Shown: positions 1-12,400 of the stretch, in pieces
Position numbering within the stretch: position 1 is the stretch's first letter
Layout: each line of letters opens with the position of its first letter
Assembly: GCF_000002995.4 (NCBI RefSeq)
Contig: NW_025062476.1
Coordinates: 5,011,001-5,075,000 of the forward strand
Direction: 5' to 3'
Origin: Brugia malayi
Lineage: Eukaryota > Nematoda > Chromadorea > Rhabditida > Onchocercidae
Length of the DNA stretch: 64,000 bases
Notes under the pieces: generated by a model
What the model was told of the DNA's origin: nothing
Databases searched by the model: none
Seen by the model: only the letters and a program-made list of their open reading frames with translations
Program-made: the position numbers and the translations under genes

Positions 1-400
1 AATATTTTAATTTCAATTTTTAATGATTTAAATTTATTCCGTGATTTTTAATAATTAAAAAAATCATTTTTAAATAATTGAAATTTATCCCTTAATTCCA
101 TAATTTCAGTTTTAATAATTCAATTTTAATGAAGAATTGATTAATTTCTTGATAATCCACTAATTTCAGCTTTCATAATTTGATTTGAATAAGATATTTA
201 TGATCTTTTTATTTTTTTTATTTTTTAAAAAAGGAAATTCTTTAATTTTAATTTTTAATAATTTAACTTTAATGAAAAACGATTTCTTTTACAAAATATA
301 TTTCGTTTTATTGAAATTCTTTCTCAAATTCATTTCAAACGATAATAATTGTTGGAATAAAATAAGTTCAAACGATTATACATTTCATTTTAGTTATCAG

Positions 401-3400
401 ATGGAAACAACAATGCATCAAAAGCTGAGCAAACAAAACCAATAAAGTAAGAAAATCCAAATTAAATAATTACTTTGCAGTTATTAAGAAGCTAATACTC
501 ACATTTTACAGAATTATAAATTGTCACACGGATCAAAAATTAATTATAATTAAGTGGGAGAGCGAATAATTAACGGCAGAAATAGGTCACAAAGTCTTCT
601 TTTTCTTTTTTTTTTTTTTTTTGTTAAGCGAAAATTTTCCTTTATTTTTAATGAATAATGTTAATACTTTTTTCGATTAACATTTCTCTTATTTAAAAAT
701 TAACCCAAAATATTATCGTATCAAAATTTTACATTTTTAACAAATCACTTTGTCGTCTATTATCATATTTATTTATAACTTTTAATGATAACAAACACAA
801 TCAGATAATCTTATCAATTCAATTAAATTGTTTGGTTTCATTAAAAAATATTAATTAATTTTATATCTTGTATTTTTTTACTGATGTGTTTGGGTGAATT
901 TTTCTACTAATAAATGTTGTTACTTTGTCGTTTTTTTTTTTTCAAAACTTAATTATTCATTTAAGTGATTGTGCTTTTTTCTTACTTTACCATTCGCTTA
1001 AGTAATTGTGAGATTTTTTTAGATTAGTAAAAGAGAGTAATGTGGCTAAAACTACAATTAGTAACACATCGCAAGCTGAAAAAGGAGATGCAGTGAAATT
1101 CATTTCCACAAATCCGTCTAAATCGTCTAAATCATTATTAGCTGAACCCATAATTAAATCATCAAAAGCACTTAAAATGGATGGTCAGTAAAATTTAATA
1201 TTATAAATTTTATAATTAATTTATAATGCAAAAATTTAATTCTGTTTATGAATTATTTTTAAGGTTTGCCACATAAAGTACCAATACAATTAATTTATTC
1301 AATTTTTTTTTTTTTTTTTTTAGAAGTAAAAATGAATCAAACTTCTTCGATGATAACTGGTGAATTGTCTAAATGTTCGCTATTATCCATAGGTCAAAGG
1401 CCATCAACAACATCAATTAAGAATCGCACTCCAACACCAAAACCAGGAGCTAAAATTTACCAATCTGAGAAAGGTAATGTGAATAATAGTGCTAAAGATA
1501 TAATTACTTTTAATTGCCGCTAATAGTTGAAAATAATAATTAAAAATTAAATACAAATATTACTTTTTAATTTTGATTAATCGAATGATGAAAAAATATT
1601 TGTGATACGAATTATTTTTTCACCAATTAATAAAAGTGAATGTTAATAATTTATAAAATTATACCTAATTTTTTATGATTCGTCAATTTTTAGCGTTATT
1701 TGTTAGGATTATCAATGTTACATTGACAAATGACAACCAAATTTTATTGATAATATTATCAGTTATTCTGATAATAATGATAAGAAGAGCATATTTGTAT
1801 AAAAAGAATTTCTCCGTCTGAGTGAATTTATACTAACAGTCGTAAAATTCCATTTAATCTTTATTATCATTAATTGATTGATTTACAATTCATCGACAGT
1901 ATCCCTTTTTTTTCTTTACATAAAAATTTACATTTTGTTTACGATATTATCGAATTTTTCAGTCGTAAACAGTTGAATTATTTATGATATTACTTTCAAT
2001 ATGCTTTCAATATTGATATAAATTTAAAAGATTGAAATTTTTTTTAAATAATCTTATCATAAACAACATTGCTAGACAAAAGCGCCATAAAATACAAAAA
2101 ATCAAACATAATAATTTCAAGAATTTTTTTTTTTTTTACTATAATCATCAAAAAATTTTTAGGTAGAAAGAATATAGCGAAACAAACTGGGAGTTGGAAT
2201 TGAAATTGGAAAATTGGAAGCTCGAAAATGATTAAAATTATTGAATTTTTGTAAAATTAAGAACTTTTGAATTAATTTTATCTTTTTTTTCAAACAACTT
2301 TTATTGTTTTTTACTTTGTTATTTACATTTTTTCTTTATTGTATAAAATATTGTAATGCCATTAAATTCGCTTCAAAAAAAAAAGAAAAAATTCCATATT
2401 TTATTTTTTGTTATTCAAAATTTTTCTCATTTTGAATTAAGTAAATGTTTATTTTTTCTTGTCATATATGTATACCTTGTACTTGTCATTTTAATTATGA
2501 TGGATTACTTTTTAGATTAATTACTCATAAAATCATTTCATAAAAAATTTACTCATCAATCGATACGAAGGAAATTTGTAATATTTTTCTCTCTCTTCCT
2601 CTTTTTTTCTTTTTCTTTGATATAGAAAGAAAGAAATTGTTGTGATTTCTGTCAAAGTTTAAATTGCTTCATTTTTTTGATTTTTTGCCGGAAAAAATTT
2701 TTGTCCATCAAAAATTTCTAGCTTTTTTGAAATTGAAATTATGAATGCAAACTCGATATGTGTTTGTCTTTTGTATTTCATATAATTTTTTTTTTTTTGA
2801 CATTGCTATGCGGATGAAATTTTCAAATTTATATCACTGATATAAAATCTCAAATGTAGAATTTCTTCATTTTGAAATGAATTATTTATGTTAGTGACAA
2901 TTTAATCAATTATAATGTATAATTTATACTTTAGTTTCATTTATCGAATACATTTTCATTTTGTTAATCATTTGAAAAAAACAATAATAATGTATTATTA
3001 ATGAAAATAGAAAACTTTTTATAAAAACAAAATAAAATCTTTTTTTGCAAAAGTACTAAAAAATTTTCCGCTTTTTTCGAAAAATCATTTCATCGGTTTA
3101 TAAAATATTTAAATTTCACCCAAAAAAGAAAAGAGAGTGAAAATTTTTAGAACGTTATTATATTGTTAAATAAATTCATCAGTTTATTAATTCCATTAAT
3201 TTCGATAAAAAAATTTTTCATTATTTTTACTTCTTAATGTTCTGAAAAGAAGCGCAAAAATATGATTGGAATATAAGTGGAATGATCAGATAAGTCATAT
3301 AATTTCAAAGTGTCAACTAGTCATAACAATATTAGCAATCATTGTGCGAAGACAGTTTTACTGTCAAATCAATCAAATCAATTTTCTTTCTACATCTATC

Positions 3401-6400
3401 ATTGAAATATTACACTAAGCTTTTCATAAAATTATATTATTTATGATTTTTCTTAAAAAGATTTAAGATTAAAAATAACAGAGAATTTTTATTAATTATT
3501 GTTAAAAATTAAATAAAACAGATTTATTCATATGCTAAATAGAATTTTTTTTCCAATTTACTAAGCTTTTTTTTTTCTCTTTAAAATATATTAAATGACA
3601 ATTTTATGTAGTATTGATAAAATACATTTTCCTTTCTTTTTTTTTTTAGTACACAAATTTTAGTACTATTAAAGATTGAAACAAATAGAAAAAAATTGCG
3701 CCATAATTCCTGAAATCAATAAAATGTAGATAACCGGTTATCAATTTCTTTTCCTTTCAACGCTTTATCATTCTGCCAATTTCTTATACCAATCAATTCT
3801 AACAAAAAGTGTTGTAATTGAATAATTGAAAAACCAAAAAAAAAAGGAAAAGAAAAGAGAAAAAAATTCTAAATTTCCAAAAATTAAATAGCAAAGAAAA
3901 AAAAATAAACACCGTTAAACTTTAAATTCTAAAACTTAAAATTATAAAAACTTAAGTTTTTTATTCCTAATATTGAAAAGCTATTTAAAATCAATAACAA
4001 ATATATAATTGGAATGAGGTAATTTTTGTATTCACATAAAATTGTATTTCGTTTTCATTGATTTTCATAATTATAAAGTCATATCTTTTCTTTTTTTCAA
4101 AAAAATTCAAATACAAATTTAAATTTTGTTAAATTTTGACAATGATTACAGAGCGATAAATTTTTGTTGTTTGATGTACTAAATCTGCTGATGTATCCTG
4201 AAATTTTACTAAATATCAGTTACTAACATTTATCCTAGCTAATTCATTTCTTTCAATGAATTTGTTTCATTCAAAAAATGACCAAATTTTGTTGTTCTGA
4301 GATAAAATTATTTGTTTAAAATAATCACTAAATTGTTTGCACATTTAGTTTAGCCAAATTAATTGACACTAAAGTTAAATTTCATAAATACTGCAACTAT
4401 TATTAAGAGTTTTCTCTTTTTTAAATAATTCAATATTTACATTCAATTTTCAGTATCATTGCAGATAAAATTAATAATTCAAGCATACATTAATAACTTT
4501 TTTCTTTTTTTTTTTTGAAATTAATACAGTACTATAAAAATTTAATCGAAATTTAGCACACTTTTCCATTTATGTTATATATATATTGCATTGTGTAATT
4601 TATTCAGTTCAGTTATTAATTAGTGTAAATGTTGAAATATCATAATTTGATAGTAAATTATTTTAATTTTTAAACAAAAATTTTGTTATTTCACCTAATT
4701 ATTGCAGCTATTTTTTTTTTTTATGTCAACTTTAAAATATTTTTTTAATTTTAAATATTATTTTAAATAAATTTTAATTAAATTCAAATTATTTTCAAAA
4801 AAAATGTTGACTCTTTTCTTTTTTTCATATTTATTTTTATATTATTAAATAATAGTTAATAAAATTATTTTTGACTCAAGTAATTCGTTTCTTTCGTCAT
4901 TAATCAAAAAAAAAATGACCGAAATAAGTGCTTTGAGTTTGATGAATGAATTAGATAAACTGAATGGATAAGTATAGTAAATAGGTTAGAGGTCATCCAT
5001 CCATTAGAAGAGAGTAGTATTAAAATCAGTGAATCGTCGGTGTGATCTGCCCGACAATAATTGCTTACCTATGCTTTGGGTTATGCATAAATATGTGGGA
5101 TAATGTAGTGTTCAGAGTATTGTTGCCTTCTTCATTTTGCAGTTATGTCATTAGAAAATGATGACAGAACTAATATTGTCACACTTTTTTAACTTTTTGT
5201 CATATCTTTGTCATTCATTCATTTCCATTTTATTTGTTATTTGCTCTTTAAATCATTAAATTATTAAATCATTTTTAGTATTTATTCATTAAATTTTTTC
5301 CAAAATATTATTAATATTTTTTTTTTTTTTTTCAAAAATTTTTAATGAATTATTTTTCGTTCTTTTTTCTCTTTTTTTTTTTGATTCAAAAATTACAATT
5401 AAAAAAACACTATATAAAGAAATTTTTTTTGTAAAATAAAAATTTATGAGATTTTCTTTCCTTTCAATTAATTACAGACAAAATGTAAAACAACAAAACG
5501 ATTATCATCAGTGATAAAATCTAGAAATCATATGATATGCTTGTTTCTTTTTTTAAATAAACTAAACAAAAAAAAACTTATCACCTTATTGTTTAGTATT
5601 TTTTGTGATAAACTAGTAGTAGTAGTAAGTGGGATGAAAAAATGTTTGGTATATAAGAACGCCAAAATTTAAGTAGAATAGAGAGTGAATTTATGAAATG
5701 ATTTCCTGATTGATAATAATTATGAATATTAATCAACCAATCATATATGATACATAATAGTGTTATCAAATATGATTAAAGCTTATAGTTTAATCCTTTT
5801 ATGCTATTGGCATTTATTATATTAAATTAAGTTTAGACTTAGTTTTCGTCGACTATTTCAAATATTTCATTCACAAATTGCAACAAATCTGATAAAAACA
5901 AGGAGAAGGGAAAGAAGATGTTTCTAACAAGAAATTATTTTGAAGGTTAGTTAATATCATCTTTTAATTTAATATATTAATAATTTTTAAATTTGAATAT
6001 TAATCATAAATTGATTGATTTAATATTTTTAAAATTCAAATATCATTATTAATTGCAAATGTAAGTGTAATCGTTTATGCAAAAGTATACTTATCATTTT
6101 TATACTATTACTTGTCTTCTTACTATCCATTATAAAAGTATACTTATCATTTTTATACTATTACTTGTCTTCTTACTATCCATTACAAAAGTATACTTAT
6201 CATTTTTATACTATTACTTGTCTTCTTACTATCCATTACAAAAGTATACTTATCATTTTTATACTATTACTTGTCTTCTTACTATCCATTACAAAAGTAT
6301 ACTTATCATTTTTATACTATTACTTGTCTTCTTACTATCCATTACAAAAGTATACTTATCATTTTTATACTATTACTTGTCTTCTTACTATCCATTATAA

Positions 6401-9400
6401 AAGTATACTTATCATTTTTATACTATTACTTGTCTTCTTACTATCCATTACAAAAATCATTAATAATTTAAGCATATTATTGGATGAATTTTCATTCTAT
6501 TAGAAATGAATGAATTTCTATTCCGTACGGAATTCTAACATTCATTTTACTTTGTCACATTCCGCCTTTGCTTTTTCAACAAATTTCGGGCGCCAAATTT
6601 TCGATTGTTTGCTTAAGCGATATACCTTTCTTATACCACCCAAATATCACTATTCACAAATTCTCTGTCATCATTTTGCAATGCTTATAATTTTGAAATT
6701 TAACGATGAATGTTGATAAAAGGAAATAATTAGAGAGAGAGAGAGAGAGAGATGGAATGTTATTAGCAGAGCAATGATTACTGAGAAATTATTGTCATAC
6801 TTCATTATATGACAATTTAATTAATTGAGCGTTCATTTCATTGAGGTTAATTATTCAATCATTTACTTTTCTTCAAATACCATATTTCATCCCTATTACT
6901 TTTTATTGTTTTATTGTATTACATCCATTTTAAGAATTATTTTTTTTTATTGTTTATACAATAATACATTCATATCTGTATTATAATGTTATTTCATTGA
7001 TAAAATCGTATAATTTTAATCTAATTACCTATACATTAATATTATTTTATGTTAGATGAAGTTTAAATTAAATTAAATTAAATTTCATTAAATTAATTTA
7101 ATGAAATTTTTTGCTTTTTCTTTAAAAAAAAAAATACGCAATAATGTTTTGGTATTTTTGTGAAAAAAGAGAGAGTAATTATAATAGCGAAAAAAAAAAA
7201 TTTTTTTCACTTCCAATAATAAAAAAGAAAAACGAAAAGAAAAAAAAAGGAATGAATGGATTGCAAACTTTTAACATACGGAAATATGTCAAAGGTCAAT
7301 TGAGAGGAATGATTGATTGAAAATTTCATTTTTTTTAGTACAATGACCTAAAAATAAAATTTTTATTAAAAATTATTATATTTGGTAAATTGTTCAATGT
7401 AATAATTATTAATAAAGAAAATTTGCTTTTAGTATCGAATAAAAAAAAAAAGGAAAAAAAATGATTGAATGTTTTGTACGGGAAAAAAGAAAAGGAAAAG
7501 ATTTTGTGATGAATGAATGACGCAACAACCAATATTCATTGTAATACTTTTCCGCCTAAACACAAATACATTCGCGCCAAATGTGATTTCAAATTTCCCG
7601 CATATCTTTAAAAAAAGTGAAATTTTGGGATAAAATTTTCTTTTTTTTTTTGTTGCAATATAATCAGTAAAGGTGATCTTTTTTGTAGTTAGTGTATATT
7701 ATTAAAAAATTGTATTAAATTATAAATTAAATGGTTTTTTGAAATTTTAATCTTAATTAGTATAACATTGTTTTTTTGAATATCTGAATTTTGAATTGAA
7801 TAATTCCTCAAAATTTTAATCTTAAATATTTCAAATTCTTTTAAATTTTATGCATTATATGAATCGAATAATTTTTCTTTTTGAATTGTTGAATTAATCG
7901 GACTTGAATTCGATTATTATTATTGACCTTCCCGGTAATAGACTAGGCTATCTAGTTAGCAGCTAACTATACGTGGGGTAGATAGAGAGAGAGAGGGAGG
8001 GAGAGAGAGACATGAGGACAAAGAGATGAAGTGAAGAAAGGACATAAGAGAGGAGCACAGAAGGAAGGAGAGGTCTAAAGGTCAAAAAGAGGAGATACAT
8101 GACATTAACTCTCTCATTCCTTCCCTACCCTTTTCCTCTTTCCCTGTCCTCGGGTATATATTGTTATGAATTTAGGCGCGAAATGGGGTACCCATGCGCA
8201 ATTGTGTGGTGTCTATACTCTCATCTCACTTTACCTCCACCCATTTTAAATAAATTGATTATCGGAAATTCTTTATCTCTTTTCGTATTTTCAATTCTAT
8301 TCAATAGATTAAATTGATCGCATATAATTTCTTGCTTAAAATTTTAATTCAAAAATGATATTTATTTTAAATTTCAACTGTAAATATATAACGTTTATAT
8401 TGACAAAAAGTTTTCTACTCATAATTAATGTAAAAATGTTTACAAATTTGGATTGAAATTAAAAACTGAATTTAATTAGAATTAAAATTGACAAAAGCAT
8501 TTATTGTCAATTTTAATTTCAAATTATTATAAATTTTCTTCTCTTTATTTCCCATTGCAACGTCTTATATAAAGTAATTCCAATATTTTCAATTCGATTA
8601 TAACAATGACATATAATGAATGATATTCTTCTCAATGAGTCAAAACATATTATCGTTGCTTTAATTTTTACTTTCTATATATTGTCTATTTCAATAATAT
8701 GTTATAATTGATATACTTAATTAAATTATTGTAATCAATGTATTCAATTACTGTAACGGTTAGGATGTTTTTTTTTTTTTTTTTGGATTTTTGATAATAT
8801 ATTTTTGTAGATAAAATAACATTCTTTTAAGAATAAAATTTTCAAAATTTAAACTAGAAATACTAAAATTTAATCAAAGTTCAGAATTGCTTCCTTTTGC
8901 ATTTCCGTTTAGTTAATTAATTAATCAACTTAGTAATTGTAATTCACCGTTTCTCATCCTGAAAATGGTATTCCACATGATAGCAATTTGGATATTTCTC
9001 TACTTTAGTTGTCTGATAAGACTGATAATGAATGTATAAACTGATAAAGATTTAGGATTGATTTCTTCACTTTCTGTTTACACTAAGTGAGCCTTCATAT
9101 GTCTTCCGGAAAATATCGTTGCATTTACAGGAATACACATAAGTGAAATTTTTAGTATCCTTTGTATAAACATAAATTTAAGTATGATTTTAGAAAAAAA
9201 GATTACGAGAATTAATGTTAAATCATTCAATTTAGATAGTTATCATTTGAAAGTAATTGTAAACTCTCATTAATGGTCTTAATTGTTAATTGTGATTTTA
9301 ATGTTAATTTATCATAAATATTAACTGAGATAAAAGAAAAGAATTAATTGCAAATTATCCTAGAAGCACCGAACGAATAACCGAAAGATTAATTTCCAAA

Positions 9401-12400
9401 AAGAAAAATGAAAGATGAATCAGAGATTATGCGAATTTATTCTACTAATCAATTAATCCTTAGCAAATAATCATAAATGGACATCAAATGGACATTATTT
9501 GATAAATACAAACTGTTTCAAAAATAGTCAAAAGGAAAAGAAAAAGAAGGATTAATTTCCACAAATTAATTTAGCAAAAAATGAGAAATGATGATGAAAT
9601 AAAATAATTTGAAACTATTCAAAATATAATATTACTAAGATAAATTTAAATTACTTGAAGAGAAAAAGAAAAGAAATCTTAATGGATTATTATAGGATTG
9701 AACAAACATTCACTTCATTGCTTTCTAGTTGCTATTAGATGCCTTTCTCTCTTGAAGATAACTATGATGGGTAGGATAGGTAACGATGGTGGGTAGGGTA
9801 GGTAATCATATGAAAGTCTCCACAATAGGACATCATATTTAGTGAAAGCGGGCAGCGCGGCGGGGGATTTGTGGGAGACGAAAGTAAAGAAGGAAGGAAG
9901 GAAGCGAAAAGGGAGATAATGAAGCGCAAACGATAAACAGCTGCCGTTCGGTGTGATTTTGATCGATGACCATAGATGGACATACTTTCCCACAAATCCT
10001 TTTTTCTTTATATCTATTAACTTAATACTAATACTAAACTGGCATTGTTCATTTTCTTTTTTCTTTTTTGAATCATTTTTCTAGTTGTGTAATGACCGTA
10101 CTTTTCTGCAACTCATTAATCCTTCTTTTGTATGTATTAAAGCGGTAATATCTCCACTTATATATATTTCTATCTAATTCTTGATAAAAAAATGCTATGG
10201 TGATTAATTGTATGATATGGTAATCATCATCATTATCACTATTATCATTACACTATCGTCATTATTATCATCATTGTCATATCTTTATCATAAATTTATT
10301 TTAAGAAAGTTTGGCAACTCTGTTATGTATATCTTATATGCTTACATAGCGATTTTTTTTTAGCTTGAAATATAGCAGAAAAGCGCAACTAGGCTCATTT
10401 TTTTGACGCCTGTGCAACTATTCCACGTAACTAGCCTCATCTTTTTGATGCCTTAAGTTATGTCTAGCAAAGCTTTACTAGCAAGCTTAAATAGTGATAT
10501 CAAAATTTATTAAGTGATAGGTTCAGTTAGGACATTCATTTCAGATCTGTCTGATTCATACCGGACATGCCGGACATACCGGTTATATGTACAGGTCATT
10601 ATCGCTAGTATAGCTTGTCATCTCCCAAGGATATGCAAAAGTGGGAGTTACTAAATATAGGTTGTATTGGCATTATTATTTTATGGTATGGTAATTGACC
10701 TGACATAACGATATACATTTGAGATAATTATTTGTTCGAGTGCTTGAGGTAAATTACCTGATCGAGTACTTAAGGTAAATTACCTGATCGAGTGCTTAAG
10801 GTAAATTACCTGATCGAGTACTTAAGGTAAATTACCTGATCGAGTGTTTAAAGTAAATTACCTGATCGAGTGTTGTTTACAAATGTTATTAAAAGTATTA
10901 GAAGAAAAATGGAATAGTTTAGAAGATCACAAATTACTTCCATTATCTAAGTATTATCGTAACAATTTGTAATATTTGCGAGTTAAAGTTCATTTTAATT
11001 TTTTATGAAAATACTATTATATTAGGGAATTGACAAGCTATAATATAGTACTGATAAATATTTAAGTCTTAAAAATTACATAAAATTTAATTAATAACAG
11101 TTGATATATTATAAACTAATTTTTGTCTTTTATTTTAATTTATTCATTTTTAATTCATTTTAAAATGTATGATAGAGTAATTATTTCTACTTTTTCGTTT
11201 GATAAAATACAAAGAAAGATTTAAATAACTATCACATATTATCATAAAAGAATAAAATAAAAAATACTTTCTTCAAAATGATATATCAGTTGGAAATTTT
11301 TTTACTTTTCATTTTCATGGAATTTTTACCCTCTTTTTTTAACCACTCTCTCTCTCTCTCTCTCTCTCTAAAAGAAAAGCTATTTGTGACTTTTTCTCTT
11401 TCTAGAAAAATTTTACATAAAATTAATTAAACATGTGAATTTTCAAAATGAATATAACTTGAAAATTTCTCCAATAGCAATAAAAAATCTATCTATTATT
11501 TTGAATTCAATCTATGCTATTTTAATGAATTACAATTTAAAGTCATTAGATGATATTTTTTCCTTCTAATTTATGAAATTATATTAAATAACATTTTATA
11601 GATCATACCTTTGGTATGCATCAACATCCTTCAATTTCCGGAAGTTGCCAACTGTCAACGAATAATTCAACTGAAGTATATTTATTTGTTTGATTTTTGT
11701 TTTTTTTTTTTTTTTTTTTTTTACAAAAATATCACAAATCATTTAAGATTCGTAAATTTTTTTTCCAAAAATCTGTTTTAAAACTATCATAATTTTATTG
11801 TTATTATTGTTCGATGAGATCACATAATACTTATAATTTACTTGAAAAGAATCTCATACTAATAGGTGCTGATCAATAATTGTCTTACGTGTATTACGTG
11901 TATGCGTGAATTATAGGGCGGAGTAAGTAATCGATCTCAAGGTGAAGCTAGGAGTGCAATACTTTCGAATGATTTCAAAGGTTTTGTTTACATTTGTTAA
12001 TTGAAAATTAAAATTCTGAGTTGATAGTTTTGCTTGGCAAATATTTAAGTATAAGTTCAATGTAAGTTTAATTCTAAAATTTAAAATAATATATTAATAT
12101 TTGAATTTCCAAAAATATGACGTATTAAAATCATAAATATCAAAAACATCTGTTTAAGAATTTTTCCAAGTAACTTACTTAGCTAAGAAAGTGGAAAATT
12201 ATTTCACAAAACATAAAATGACGTATAAAATGAAATTCCAGATCCGTAATTACTTTAAAAATTTCCAGAAAATATGCAGAAACTTGACATACTAAATTAT
12301 ATTCCAGATTTTACTTTAATGGATTATATTTTCATTAATTTTTCAACAACAATTTATTCTAGGAAGTTTTTTTCAGAGGAAAGCATGCAGTTGTTTGATG

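Larger units (their letters stand above)
1474..11601 (+). other. 10.1-kb intron of the E2F7/8-like gene
   Basis: The exon ending at 1473 leaves one base of a codon and the next phase-compatible exon opens at 11602 (reading D-H-T-F-G), so this stretch is intronic on my model. It is mostly homopolymer-rich AT sequence with no convincing exon on either strand. It also contains two minisatellites, a purine/pyrimidine tract near 8 kb, several GC-richer islands (about 5040-5130, 6540-6620, 7510-7605, 8160-8200, 9720-10000, 10385-10590) and E2F-type sites. It is by far the longest intron in the window. Confidence 0.65.

Noticed and set aside
6077..6503. Overlapping hydrophobic frames of 66-112 residues
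   Set aside because: They run through the 53-bp minisatellite, whose unit is stop-free in all plus frames; the peptide repeats only echo the DNA repeat.
9715..9995. Two minus-strand frames of 77 and 92 residues
   Set aside because: They overlap each other in the G-rich island, have no splice-site context, and reflect the lower stop frequency of GC-richer DNA.
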